A DNA stretch of 64,000 bases. It comes from Costus lasius. Lineage: Eukaryota; Streptophyta; Magnoliopsida; Zingiberales; Costaceae. The notes under the pieces are model-generated. The model had not been told where the DNA came from, ran no database searches, and was given only the letters and a program-made list of their open reading frames with translations. The position numbers and the translations under genes were made by a program. Numbering within the stretch: position 1 is the first letter of the stretch; the number at the start of each line of letters is the position of its first letter. Where the stretch lies: assembly GCA_027563935.2 (NCBI GenBank), contig CM050449.1:54453949-54517948 (forward strand), given 5' to 3'. Below, piece by piece: positions 11,968 through 24,483 of the stretch.

Positions 11968-13620
11968 TGAAAGTGGGGGGTGAAACCCTAAACGCATGCA
12001 CTTCTAAAGACTTGCATGGGCGGAAACTTTAGGTTTCATGTGGATCGCATGTGGCATGAATATATGATCAACTTAAAACTTGCAAAGATCAATTTGTGAT
12101 CTTACCGTTGCCTTTGTTTGGATGGCGACTTGGAAGCAAGAGGGCGATGCGGCTCTCCTCCAAAGTGGACACACACAAGATGGCGTTGGCTTCCTCCTTG
12201 GCGTTAACCTTGTGCTAGCAAAGCTCTCCAAGGTGTCCTAGCCGTATGAAGGAGATCAGATGTTTTCTTGGCTGGCCGAATACCTTCTTTCACCCCCGTG
12301 GAGATGAGACACACGAGAGAGCTTAAGGCGAGAGAGGCGTTGAGGCATTCTCAATTCGTGGGGAAGTGTCATGGCTTCCAAAAATAGTAAGTCATGACTT
12401 CATACGTTCACGCTTAGTGAACCAATCAAAACGCCCCCTTTAATTGAACCATGCGTTCACATAAGTGAACCGGTTCAATTGACTTTGGTTCAAAGACCAA
12501 ATCAAACCAAGACATGGTCTAGATCTCATTAAACCAAAAAGGCTCAAGATCTAACCACACATCTCTTGATGCTCTTGATCTCATCGATCAAGCATCAATT
12601 CTCTCGATCGAAGCTTATCGATCTCAAGCCCTAATCAATCAAACATGATCAGACCAGATCTCACTTACAATCAGAGTTTAAACTCCTTTAAACTGAACCA
12701 AAACAATTCAGTCCACACGATCTAACATAAGTAAGCCATATCATCAAATTGTGCGACCCTAAGGGTTTCCTTTAAATGTCGGTAACGATAACTTACGTTA
12801 TCACGATCAGAGAGGGGTATCTAGCAACACATCACTGTCTCCCGATATAAAGGAAAGAGTCTTCCAAGACTACTCCCAAACCATAGCACAAGTGTGAACC
12901 CAAGTCACTTGACATATGTGTTTCCTTTGCCACTGGATGTTCTCGTTGGACAAGCGTGTCAAGCCTGTAACTCCAACATGATGAGAGTGGCTAGATCAGA
13001 TGAACATAGTCATCTGGGTATGGCCATACACTTTCTCAACCATCTCATACAGGGGGCCCCTTTAGAACATCACACTCCAAACAAGGAGAAGGCAATCCTA
13101 TATCTATCACTAGTGTCCTAACATGACTCATGCTCATTATCCAAGATAGTCTATAACCATTATATTTCAAATGATATTGAACTACCTCAAGACAATGCCA
13201 ATCATCATTTAGAAACACAAGTGATCTCAAGTCAGAGGAAATATGCCACTTGTTTGCAAATAAGGATTATTCATATTGTGACAAGCAATTGAATATCCTA
13301 AGTAGGGTCAGTCCAGTACATCCAATGCACCTATGAGTCTACATCTTATTCCATGCTCGAAGCATCCTATAAGATTAGAACACATATTAGTCTCAATCAT
13401 ATCAAGGCTGTCTCATGTTCACCAAGATATCTCGACTAAGGACTATACTGCATGTCAGCGAAGCTGAACACCATTGAGACATTATTCAGAAGTATACATA
13501 TAGCAGCAGATAATGCAACAACCTGAATAACAACCATTGCCTTTATAAACATAGAGTTTATACATGATACTGATAATAACCCAAGGCCTCAAACATTAGC
13601 CTTAAGGGCATACCCCAACA
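11968..13620 (-). repeat. RT-M 3' LTR
   Basis: On the + strand it runs from TGAAAGTGGG to ACCCCAACA. It contains two GTTCAC..GTGAAC palindromes (12406-12422 and 12455-12470), with a GAACCGGTTC palindrome overlapping the second. Small ORFs inside are not genes. Confidence 0.95.
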
Positions 13621-13637
13621 ATCTCCCACTTGCACTT
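13621..13637 (-). other. RT-M polypurine tract
   Basis: On the - strand AAGTGCAAGTGGGAGAT directly precedes the 3' LTR. The same tract occurs in RT-C (27865-27881), RT-D (39671-39687) and RT-E. Confidence 0.85.
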
Positions 13638-13640
13638 AAT

Positions 13641-16600
13641 CTAATGGTTGAGAAATCTCAAACCCATATTATTACAGTGCTTCTCATGCTTCTGCTGCGC
13701 CAGAGGCTTTGTAAGCGGGTCAGCTAGATTGTCATCTGTATGAACCTTGCAGATCTTGATCTCTCCACGATCTATGATCTCACGGATCAAATGAAACCTT
13801 CTCTGTATGTGCTTGGACTTCTGGTGCGACCGTGGTTCCTTTGCTTGTGCTATTGCTCCAGTGTTATCACAGAAGATAACCAATGGATCTGCACTCGAAG
13901 GAACAACACCAAGTTCTTGAACGAACTTACGAATCCACACTACCTCCTTGGATGCTTCTGAGGCTGCAACATACTCGGCTTCTGTTGTGGAATCAGCAAC
14001 AATTGATTGTTTGAAACTTTTCCACACCACTGCTCCTCCATTCAAGCTAAAAACATAGCCTGATTGCGATCGGAAATCATCCTGGTCAGATTGGAACGAA
14101 GCGTCAGTATATCCTTCAATACTGAGTTCTTCCTGACCTCCATAAATCAAGAACATATCTTTGGTCCTCCGAAGATATTTTAAAATGTTCTTGACCGCAA
14201 TCCAGTGTGCCTTACCTGGATTACTTTGGAATCGACTGGTCACGCTTAACCCGCAAGCGACGTCTGGGCGAGTACACAACATCGCATACATGATGGAACC
14301 AATAGCCGAAGCATAAGGCGTATTGTCCATTTCATCTTTCTCAGACTGTGTTTGAGGACACTGGCTCTTTGAAAGATTCAGACCATGTCTGACTGGAAGA
14401 TATCCTCTTTTAGAATTTTCTAAATGGAATCTCTCCAGGACTTTATCGATGTAAGTACTCTGGCACAACCCGAGAAGCCTCTTAGATCTATCTCTGTAGA
14501 TCTTCACACCTAATACATAGGCTGCTTCTCCTAAATCTTTCATCTGGAAACATTTTCTTAACCATGCTTTGACCGCATGCAGTTCAGGAATATCGTTTCC
14601 AATGATCAAGATATCATCGACGTAGAGGACTAGGAAAGTAATCACGCTCCCACTAAACCTCTTATATACACACGGGTCATCTTCATTTTTGATGAAACCA
14701 AATTCACAAACTGATTCATCAAAACGAATATTCTAGCTTCTAGATGCTTGTTTTAGTCCATAAATGGACTTCTTTAATTTGCATATTTTATGACGATCTG
14801 ATGGATTGATGAAACCTTCAGGTTGTGTCATATACACATCCTCTTCTAGTTTTCCATTAAGGAAAGCGGTCTTCACATCCATTTGCCAGATCTCATAATC
14901 ATAATATGCTGCTATCGCGAGAATAATCCGAATAGACTTGAACATAGCTACAGGAGAGAAAGTTTCATCATAATCTATTCCGTAGATTTGTTTGAAACCT
15001 TTCGCAACTAGCCTGCCTTTATAGGTAACTACGTTACCATCCATGTCAATCTTCTTCTTGAAGATCCACTTACAGCCTATAGGGATTACTCCCTGAGGCG
15101 GATCAACCAAATCCCAGACTTGGTTATCTGACATGGAGTCCATCTCGGCTCGCATAGCTTCAAGCCATCTTGCTGATTCCGGTCCACTGACCGCATCCGC
15201 ATAAGTAAGGGGTTCATCATCAATGATGTAGACTCCGTCATAGCGCTCAGGCTGTCGACGGATCCTTCCCGATCTTCGCGGTTCCCGTGATATCTGAGCC
15301 TCAGGTTGAACATTAACCTGTTCTATTTGCTCAGGCTCATCCAACTGAGCTTGACTACTTTGTCCTTCTTCTGGATTCTCATCCAGCTTTATTTCTCTCC
15401 CACTGGCTTCTTGCAGAAGAAATTCCTTCTCAAGAAAAATAGCCGTACGAGCAACAAATACTTTGTTCTCTTTGGGTTCGTAGAAATAATAACCCTTAGT
15501 TTCTTTAGGGTAACCAACAAAGATACATTTATAAGATCTGCTCTCTAGTTTCCCAGAGGCGAGCTTTTTGACATAAGCCTCGCAACCCCAGATTTTAATA
15601 AATGTCAAGCTCGGCTGTTTCCCATACCATAACTCATATGGAGTCTTTGAAACGGCCTTGGATGGCACTGGGTTTAGTACATTTGCAGCTGTTTCCAGTG
15701 CAAATCCCCAAAAGGAGTAAGGTAGAGTAGCCTGACTCATTATTGAACGAACCATATCCAATAAGGTTCTATTTCTCCTCTCGGACACACCATTCCATTG
15801 CGGTGTTCCTGGCGGAGTGAGCTGTGAGATAATCCCACACTCCTTCAGATAGTCAGTAAACTCTCGACTCAAGTATTCTCCACCTCGATCTGATCGAAGT
15901 GCCTTGATATTCCGGCCTAACTGATTCTGTACTTCATTTTTGAACTCTTTGAACTTTCAAAAGATTCACTCTTATGTCTCATTAGATAGACATAACCATA
16001 TCGACTGAAATCATCAGTAAAGGTAATGAAGTATGAATAGCCACCTCTGGCATGTTTACTAAATGGCCCACACACATCACTGTGAATGAGGTCAAGTAAA
16101 CCTGAAGCCCTTTGACCTTTGTTGGAAAAAGGAGTCTTCGTCATTTTGCCCATTAAACAAGCTTTGCATGTATCAAGCTCCTCATAGGAGAATGATCCCA
16201 GCAGTCCATGGTCATGCAACCGCTTAATGCGCTTCTTGTTAATATGGCCTAAACGACTATGCCATAGCAAGGTGCTGTCATCAGCATACTTGGCTTTCTT
16301 ATTATCAATTTGTTGTACAGAACATTCCATGTCCAACATGAATAACCCATTGTTAATCGACCCAGTAGCATAAACAATATTATCAAATGAAATACAACAC
16401 TTTAAAGTTTTGCATTCAAAGGAAAACCCTTTCCTGACAAGAGCAGGAATAGAGATAATATTCTTAGTTATGCTCGGCACAAAATAACAATTGTCAAGTT
16501 CTAATACAAGACCAGATGGTAAAGAGATGTTATATTGTCCTACAGGAACAGCAGCAACCCGTGCCCCGTTTCCAACTCGTAGGTCCACCTCATGCTGTCC

Positions 16601-17527
16601 CACCTGTCTTCTTCTCTTGAGTTCCTGTACATTTGAACAAATGTGAACTCCACATGCAGTGTCCAGCACCCATGAAATAGAAGAAGATACCATGACTTCA
16701 GTCACGAAAATACCTGAGCCAGAAGCGAAAGCCTTGCTTCCCTTCTTATCTTCTTGGAGCGCTTTACAGTCCTTTTTCCAGTGACCCAACTGGCCACAAT
16801 GGAAACATCTGTATTCCTTTGACCGCTTCATCTTTTGTTTCAGAGCTTTGTTATAGCTCTTGATAGGGGCTTTGCCCTTCTTCCCCTTCTTCTTGTTCCT
16901 TGAAGGAACCATCAAGACAGAAGATGAAGGCTTTCCCTTTTCAAGAGTCTGCTCTGTAGTACAGAGCATGTTCAGTAACTCTGCCGGTGTACAGTCGATC
17001 TTGTTCATATTAAAATTAATGATGAACGGATCGAAAGAGACCGGGAGAGACTGCAATATGATGTCTACAACAAGTTCCTGATTGATGGTATGTCCCAGTT
17101 TCTCAAGAGCCTCTTTGTACCCAATCATCTTGAGTACGTGAGCTCCCACTGGACTCCCTTCAGTCAGTTTGCTCTGAAAGAAAAGTTTTGTCAAGTTATA
17201 GCGTTCTGTCCTTGCCTGTGCAGCATACAACATCTTGAGATTTGCTATAATTTCAATAGCAGATAAATCCTCATGCTGACGCTGTAGCTCTGGCGTCATA
17301 GACGCAAGCATAAGGCAAGCGACATCAATGCTATCATTGACATGCTTCTCATAAGCATCCCGAACCGCCCTTGCGGCGTTCGCAGCGGGTTGAGGCGGTA
17401 TTGCCGTCTCAAGGGCATACAACTTCCTCTCAGCCTTAAGAACAATCTTAAGGTGTCCGTACCAGTCTGAGAAGTTTGGCCCAGCAAACTTCTCCCTTTC
17501 CAGTAAGGATCGCACATTGAACCCTGT
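13641..17527 (-). pseudogene. RT-M copia gag-pol, broken
   Basis: This is the one-ORF copia polyprotein of the C/D/M family: gag, CCHC knuckle (CFHCGQLGHWKKDC), protease with D-T-A-C-G, HHCC and DDE integrase, reverse transcriptase with YVDD at 14613-14624, RNase H. It carries at least three lesions against RT-D. The start ATG (position 17527 downwards) reads ACA; the open frame seen from 17515 has no ATG at its head. One base is deleted near 15956, just after the SESF motif, which shifts the frame between integrase motifs. TGG changed to TAG at 14733-14735, in the reverse transcriptase after GLKQASRS. The frame is otherwise open to the stop at 13641. The parts 17515-15917, 15957-14733 and 14732-13641 are thus one ancestral gene. 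Confidence 0.93.
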
Positions 17528-19337
17528 GGTGTTCGTTGCTGTAGGAATCTACAACAAAGCAAGAACAACAAGGTCAGTATCGATGTTAGAATCAATCCAG
17601 GACTTAAGAATGATTCTTTTCTCACTATTTTATCTGACTGAAAAATCCAATAAAACAGTCCGAAAGAGTAAAACTCTTTTAGTGAGATGGGATCCAGATT
17701 TCATACTTGGTCTCCGCGTCCCGCTCAGGCGAGATAAGATGCACAGAGAGTTCAAGCACTAATCACTGGTAGGCTATCCATGCCAATCGCCAACCCGTGC
17801 GATTCCCCTTCATCTAGGCAATCCAGAAAACTGTGCCAACTGAGTTGGTACAACACAGTTTCTGATTCCACAGATGGCTGCCTCCATATAGCTAACATAT
17901 GCTCAATATGTAGCCTACATGGTCAAGCTGACCTGACCTACTCCCTGGACCACCACATGCTATGCTGAGCAACGAGAAGCGATAAATCCCTTCTCTGTAA
18001 CACGTAGGTGTAATCACACACCGTCTGAAGATAGCTGGGCGTGCCCACTGAGTGGGTACAACACGGCCCCAACGATAGTCAGAACAGTGAGGTTTCGCGT
18101 CAGAAGGCTTTCGTGCTTGATATTTAACGTTGGATTTTAACGGTCCTTTTATCTTCTTACTATCATACAAATTCTATGGTGATAGCAGAAAGATAAATCA
18201 TGCAGGTGCTAATATTACTTAAACAGTAAATAGAAAGCACAATGATCTTATGTGGTAAACGCCCATTAAGCCTAAGTAAAACCCTAGTTTTACACAAGTC
18301 TTCACTTGAGCTCTTCATGGGTCTTTTGCATTTCATCTGGCCCACCCCGGGCCCAAGTGCCCCCTGCAGTCCAAATGCGCCCACCAGATTGGTTGCGCCT
18401 GTTCTAGAGTCGAACTCTAGACCTCCCACTGGTGAAGCCACTTGCTGCAAGCGCTTTAGCCATGTGTGCTCTGTGCTCATGTCTGATTAATTTACATTTT
18501 AATCTATCTAGACATGATTTGACTCGCAGGTCAATTACACATTAACATAAATTAAAAATGCGATGCGCAGATCACAATAAAAATTTATAATTAATTAATC
18601 CAGGCACGCAGGCCCCAGCACAGCACATAAATAGGGCATCCCACATCAGATGAAATAGACATCCAATGAGGTTAAACAAACAACATGTGATCCAAATAGG
18701 AAAATAAAATTTTGGAAAACCCCATGGTATCAATTTTATTTCCTTATGTGCCCTACTACCTTACAACGGTCCATTAATAGGGATCCACTCATCAGACCAA
18801 GTCAGACCCACTGCCCTTGCATGCACCAAGTCATAACTGACTTGCGTCGACCTCATGGTCAACAATGCATGCCTTAAGGGCTGAACGTCCCACATGATTT
18901 CTGGCAAGCGGGTGTGACCCCGGGCCTTAATCATTATCGTTCACTGGTCGCCTCAATCAGACATCGCTACACGCCTTTCTGCAGTCGACCTATAGCCACC
19001 TAATGCTTGCGCATAGGTGCTATCTGGTCGACCCATCTAGGCTGTCAGATGGTCTAATCAGACTGTTGGGTCTAGACTAGACTGATGACTTCAACCCTAG
19101 TAACCCGTCTAAGTATTTCAAGTAGGCGCTTTTAGATCTAAGTGGAGTCGCGCAAGAAGTTAAGTTTTTGAAAAAAAATCTTCAACATGCGCCAACAAGA
19201 ATAACATACATGCGCCACAAACAAAAACATACATCTAAAGACTAGCATGTATTTTTCGCATGATGTTTAGGTTTAGATCTCTTCAACGCATACATGGATC
19301 ACACAAAAAGCAATCATATAGATCATACCGAAACTAT
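17528..19337 (-). other. RT-M leader with three conserved hairpins
   Basis: Untranslated leader between primer site and gag. Read on the - strand, hairpin 1 has its inner stem at 18044-18056 (CCCAC, loop TCA, GTGGG). Hairpin 2 at 17828-17861 has outer stem AAACTGTG/CACAGTTT, bulge TTGTA and inner CCAAC/GTTGG. Hairpin 3 at 17720-17733 is CTCGC/GCGGG with loop CTGA. The rest has no feature I recognise; the ORF at 18163-18480 and its antisense partner lack any family resemblance. Confidence 0.75.
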
Positions 19338-19349
19338 GCTCTGATACCA
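19338..19349 (-). other. RT-M primer binding site
   Basis: GCTCTGATACCA on the + strand, the complement of the tRNA-iMet site, 2 bases from the 5' LTR (19352). Confidence 0.93.
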
Positions 19350-19351
19350 AT

Positions 19352-21004
19352 TGAAAGTGGGGGGTGAAACCCTAAACGCATGCACTTCTAAAGACTTGCA
19401 TGGGCGGAAACTTTAGGTTTCATGTGGATCGCATGTGGCATGAATATATGATCAACTTAAAACTTGCAAAGATCAATTTGTGATCTTACCGTTGCCTTTG
19501 TTTGGATTGCGACTTGGAAGCAAGAGGGCGATGCGGCTCTCCTCCAAAGTGGACGCACACAAGATGGCGATGGCTTCCTCCTTGGCGTTAACCTTGTGCT
19601 AGCAAAGCTCTCCAAGGTGTCCTAGCCGTATGAAGGAGATCAGATGTTTTCTTGGCTGGCCGAATACCTTCTTTCACCCCCGTGGAGACGAGACACACGA
19701 GAGAGCTTAAGGCGAGAGAGGCGTTGAGGCGTTCTCAATTCGTGGGGAAGTGTCATGGCTTCCAAAAATAGTAAGTCATGACTTCATACGTTCACGCTTA
19801 GTGAACCAATCAAAACACCCCCTTTAATTAAACCATGCGTTCACATAAGTGAACCGGTTCAATTGACTTTGGTTCAAAGACCAAATCAAACCAAGACATG
19901 GTCTAGATCTAATTAAACCAAAAAGGCTCAAGATCTAACCACACATCTCTTGATGCTCTTGATCTCATCGATCAAGCATCAATTCTCTCGATCGAAGCTT
20001 ACCGATCTCAAGCCCTAATCAATCAAACATGATCAGACCAGATCTCACTTACAATCAGAGTTTAAACTCCTTTAAACTGAACCAAAACAATTCAGTCCAC
20101 ACGATCTGACATAAGTAAGCCATATCATCAAATTGTGCGACCCTAAGGGTTTCCTTTAAATGTCGGTAACGATAACTTACGTTATCACGATCAGAGAGGG
20201 GTATCTAGCAACACATCACTGTCTCCCGATATAAAGGAAAGAGTCTTCCAAGACTACTCCCAAACCATAGCACAAGTGTGAACCCAAGTCACTTGACATA
20301 TGTGTTTCCTTTGCCACTGGATGTTCTCGTTGGACAAGCGTGTCAAGCCTGTAACTCCAACATGATGAGAGTGGCTAGATCAGATGAACATAGTCATCTG
20401 GGTATGGCCATACACTTTCTCAACCATCTCATACAGGGGGCCCCTTTAGGACATCACACTCCAAACAAGGAGAAGGCAATCCTATATCTATCACTAGTGT
20501 CCTAACATGACTCATGCTCATTATCCAAGATAGTCTATAACCATTATATTTCAAATGATATTGAACTACCTCAAGACAATGCCAATCATCATTTAGAAAC
20601 ACAAGTGATCTCAAGTCAGAGGAAATATGCCACTTGTTTGCAAATAAGGATTATTGATATTATGACAAGCAATTGAATATCCTAAGTAGGGTCAGTCCAG
20701 TACATCCAATGCACCTATGAGTCTACATCTTATTCCATGCTCGAAGCATCCTATAAGATTAGAACACATATTAGTCTCAATCATATCAAGGCTGTCTCAT
20801 GTTCACCAAGATATCTCGACTAAGGACTATACTGCATGTCAGTGAAGCTGAACAACATTGAGACATTATTCAGAAGTATACATATAGCAGCAGATAATGC
20901 AACAACCTGAATAACAACCATTGCCTTTATAAACATAGAGTTTATACATGATACTGATAATAACCCAAGGCCTCAAACATTAGCCTTAAGGGCATACCCC
21001 AACA
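19352..21004 (-). repeat. RT-M 5' LTR
   Basis: Same length (1,653) and ends as 11968-13620, with about 15 substitutions and no indel that I noticed. Confidence 0.95.
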
Positions 21005-21311
21005 ATGTACCCTAGGAAGAATGTCCTTAAGAGCTTAGAATAAACGAATTAAAACACTTAGCATCATCTTTCCATTACCCTTCAGTGTGGTGAAACATAA
21101 AACCCTTATTTTCTCTCAAGAATTTTCGCACCCTTGTTTGCTTTTGATTAGTTCAATTTACTTTCTTGCATTAGGATACTAGACAATCTTATCATTATTT
21201 GACCGTCTGGCTTTCAATAGACTAATTAGTTTGTACTTGACCCCCTAGTCCAAGTGGGATCGATACTTTTTATTACACGATAGAACTGTGTACTTGCGGT
21301 ACGACCTATCA
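21005..21311 (+). repeat. RT-I: Athila-like LTR remnant, right part
   Basis: Continues RT-I after RT-M. The tail GTGGGATCGATA..TTATTACA..TACTTGCGG corresponds to the GGTTCGATAT..TTATTAC..CACTTGCGG tail of the RT-G LTR. No Athila primer site follows, so it is a solo or truncated LTR. Confidence 0.55.
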
Positions 21312-21819
21312 CCTATGTAGGATAATTGCTAACCTCTAACTAATATCTTATTTTCTATCCATTGCTTAGATGTTGCATCAAAAATTCCCAAGAGACAGGA
21401 TGAATTTTAAAGCAATAGAGTTATAAACTATAGCTAATCAAATCCATTGATGTAAATAAGTGTGCTTGTTTAATCTTGAATAAGTGTAAATATTTGAATA
21501 ATATCAATTAATGTATTCATAAGTGCAACTATTTAATGGATCTTTAAGTCTTTAGATATGTTGTAGATAAGTATGAATTAGTGTGAACTATATTGTTGTT
21601 GATAAGTGTAAATATTTGAATAATTAACAAATGGATTCACATGTGGATATCTTCTTCATGTGTATATTTATATTTGTGTGCTTGATATATATGTCACCTC
21701 AATATCTACTATTGAGTTAAGGATATCTACCATCCAGCAGCCTATATCTACGACCGCCCAATCCTTATCCACGATTGGGTTGCTTGTATCTACAATCATT
21801 AGTCCTTGTCTACAATTGG
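21312..21819. other. Unassigned AT-rich interval
   Basis: About 500 bases without a supported gene or recognised element. Near 21730-21820 a phrase of the type TCTAC-A---CC-T-TC-AC-ATTGGG recurs three times with changes. Nothing else stands out. Confidence 0.5.
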
Positions 21820-22486
21820 GTTATTAGTGTATGCCCTAAGACCTATTGTTGGTCCAGACATTTGTACTACATTTACTTGTAATATTTATATATATCATGG
21901 CATTGTCATTCTCAGTGTTTTTTATAAATATGCGCATATGTATGTTTACATGATGATGTCCCTATAGATATATCATATCTCAAATATTATGTCCCTAGTC
22001 GAGTGCCATAGTGGCTAAGGGATAGAAATAGTGTAGGTGAGACTAGTTTATGCACTGGTTAAGCACAATGTGCTAAATGCAGACACATGAGTATTTCAAG
22101 ATAGATATACTAGACCGATCTACTATGAGGTTGTTACTTGGTATCTCAAGTTAAAACTCACGGTGATAGAGGTGCATTTGTCCTTTGACTTAAGAGAGTT
22201 TGTTTCTCTCTATGGTAAGGGGTATACTTTGATATAACCTAACATCATGCCGTAGCAAGGAGGTCATAACGGTTGTCATTCGGCATATAATAAGCCGTAT
22301 GAGAGATATATCTCGCAACTAGAGGATTTACCCCTTCCTTAACTTGAAGCTTGATGTCCTTGGCCCCCCCCCCCCCCATATGGATGCATAATTGAAAGCA
22401 TGTGGCCACACCTAGGTAAAGTTTGATTTAGTCACGACCATTTGATTAGGTTAAATAAGTGTCACACGCTTGTCCAATCTAGACGT
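21820..22486 (+). repeat. RT-L: 5' part of an old E/F-family copia LTR
   Basis: It aligns with the first roughly 0.65 kb of the RT-E LTR: GTGTATGCCCTA.GACCTA, ATATATCAT..GGCATTGTC, CATGATGATGTCCCTA, CTAGTCGA, GCAGACACATG, CCGTAGC..GGAGGTCATAAC and CACACGCTTGTCCAATC. It is strongly diverged and stops where RT-G begins. It contains a run of 14 C at 22364-22377. Confidence 0.75.
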
Positions 22487-24261
22487 TGATGTATCATATT
22501 TATATAGTATTTTTACTATGATTTTTATGCATAATCTCCCCTATTTTGAACATATTTTAACTCAATTAGACTTAAAACCTTGTGTTTGTTCGGAATCTTC
22601 ACCTTTATTTTGTTTTGACATTTTTCAGGAAAAATGACCAAATTTTGATGAATTTTTAAATGAACTGAATGTATGAACGAAATCCGGTCATCAAGAGGAA
22701 ATTACCTGTCAATTTTCAAGCAAATTAGAGTTTAAGCGAAATTACGGCACTGCCGTGATTATTTTCACGACCGTGGTTTTATTGAAGTTTACAGAAAGAA
22801 TCACGGCACTACCGTGATTATTTTCCCGATTGTGATTTCTTGGAGATTTTACACAGAGAGAATTACGGCACTACCTTAATAATTATCACAGCCATAATTA
22901 TCCCAGAAAAATACACATAATAGATTATGACACTACCGTGATTATTTTCACGGCCGTAATTTCGTCCGCCAGTTTTGAGTTTGAGTCAGTTTTTCTTCGA
23001 TTTGATTCTATTTCACTCTATATTTTTTGTAAACCTATTCGAAGGATGCAGAAGTATATAAAAAATATATGGAGCAATTATTAGGACTTTTTGGCGAGAA
23101 TTTATTGTGAATTTTAATTAACACAAAGAGAAGCGCCGCTGCAGTAGGGTTCCTCGTCGGGAATCAACGAGCTCATCTTCGCTGACCAAATCTTCAGGGA
23201 AGGTGCACCTAGTGGAGGAGAAGATACACAGAAAGTTTTAGATCAAATGGAGTTCAAGTGGAGGACAAATCAGCGAAAACCTGGACACTGCTACTATTCA
23301 TCGACAAATCTAGAATTGTCTTTCATAGAAATCACGGGTCGTGAAATATTTCACACCCCTGTGAAATCAGTAAACTATTATTTTTACTCCTTTTTTAATT
23401 TTGATTTTTCTAAGATGATTTATTATTATATTACTTCCATCATGATTGCATAAAAACCTTTTGGGACAGAGGGAGTAATCTCTCTTAATTTCTGAAATGA
23501 CTAGGTAATCATTATTTGTCAAGTTTTTATTTGAATGATAATTTTACTTTAGTGATTATTGTCTTTAAACTTTCTAGTTCTGAAATATTAGCATGTCACA
23601 GAGTTCGTAATATAGACCGAGAGGTGATTTACGAACTCGGAACCCTTAAATTGTGATTTTAAGAATTTAGTCTATGAGAATAGATTTGTTCTAAAAAATA
23701 CTAATTTTTGAAGCATCTTTGCATGTTAAAATTTAGACCTAGAAATTTTATTGTTTCAGACATCATAAGACTAACCGAGAGGTAAATTTGATTGTTATAA
23801 CTCCTAAAGTAAAACATTTAAAATTAAGATACAAGGGTATTTAATTTTACTTGAGATTTTGACTTGAAAATTAAATTTATGAGAATAGGTTTAATTTTTA
23901 GTCAGATTTACTTTTATTAAACATTGAACAGTAAGTCACGAGAGTGAAGACTTGTTTAGTGTAAATTGTTCGTCCGATAGGAGGCAATTTCTTTACAAGT
24001 AAATTTTTATCTTTATCATGATAAGATTAATTGACAAAAACTTATTTATGTCTAGTCATAGAAATTAAGGAGGATAAAACCTTAGTCCCATATTTCTCTC
24101 TGAAATTTAAAACAAATTTAATTGTTTGCTTCCGACCTATTTCATTACATATCGTCTGCTTAGCTAGTGAGAACTTGATAATTTGGTTCTTAACACGTAG
24201 GTCCATATGGGTTCGATATCTTTTATTACTTCGACGTATCCGTGCACTTGCGGACACATCA
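22487..24261 (+). repeat. RT-G 5' LTR
   Basis: 1,775 bases, starting TGATGTATC and ending ACACATCA (terminal inverted repeat TGATGT/ACATCA), followed by the primer site. Only one copy is in the window, so the limits rest on the termini and the primer site. The motif TTTCACACCC(C/T)TGTGAAA occurs at about 23350 and again in the leader near 24390. Confidence 0.75.
22739..22968 (+). repeat. Four tandem palindromic units in the RT-G LTR
   Basis: Units start at about 22739, 22799, 22860 and 22923 (period 60-63). Each has the pattern ATTACGGCAC-ACCGTGATTATTTTCACG followed by GTGAT or CCGTAAT, so each can fold on itself around CACGG/CCGTG. The third unit is the most decayed. Confidence 0.8.
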
Positions 24262-24267
24262 TGTTTT

Positions 24268-24285
24268 TGGCACCATTGTTGGGGA
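24268..24285 (+). other. RT-G Athila-type primer binding site
   Basis: TGGCACCATTGTTGGGGA, close to the usual Athila/Tat site TGGCGCCGTTGCCGGGGA (tRNA-Asp type by family knowledge), six bases after the LTR end. Confidence 0.85.
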
Positions 24286-24483
24286 CCTTAGTTTTGTTAA
24301 TATCAAAATAGTTGATAGTATTGCTAGACTAAGTTTTGATTGTCTTTGGTTTAACTTTGCTATCTATTTTTACAGGTTGTGCTTTTTCACACCCTTGTGA
24401 AAAATTTCACAAGGTTGTGATTTTTGAGTTGGGAATTCTTTTTGCTGTTTTTCTGAGATTTTGAGTTTATTTGATTCTTTTAC

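Larger units (their letters stand above)
11968..21004 (-). mobile_element. RT-M: complete copia element, - strand
   Basis: A 9,037-base element with two 1,653-base LTRs (11968-13620 and 19352-21004), flanked by the target duplication ATGTA (11963-11967 and 21005-21009). Read on the - strand the order is LTR, primer site, 1.8 kb leader, gag-pol, polypurine tract, LTR. The LTRs differ at about 15 positions by eye (about 0.9%). It belongs to the same protein family as RT-C and RT-D. It is intact in layout but its polyprotein is broken. Confidence 0.96.

Noticed and set aside
12894..13121. 75-aa ORF also found at 20278-20505, suggesting a conserved small gene
   Set aside because: The two copies are the paired LTRs of RT-M; identity reflects recent duplication, not coding constraint. 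The same applies to the ORF pairs at 27140/43655, 32638/40038 and 45085/52570.
18163..18490. Small ORFs on both strands in the RT-M leader
   Set aside because: They are not kept in frame in RT-C or RT-D leaders as far as I can see and have no known domain.
22364..22377. Run of 14 C as a functional site
   Set aside because: It lies in a decayed LTR and homopolymers of this length are prone to slippage or base-calling error.
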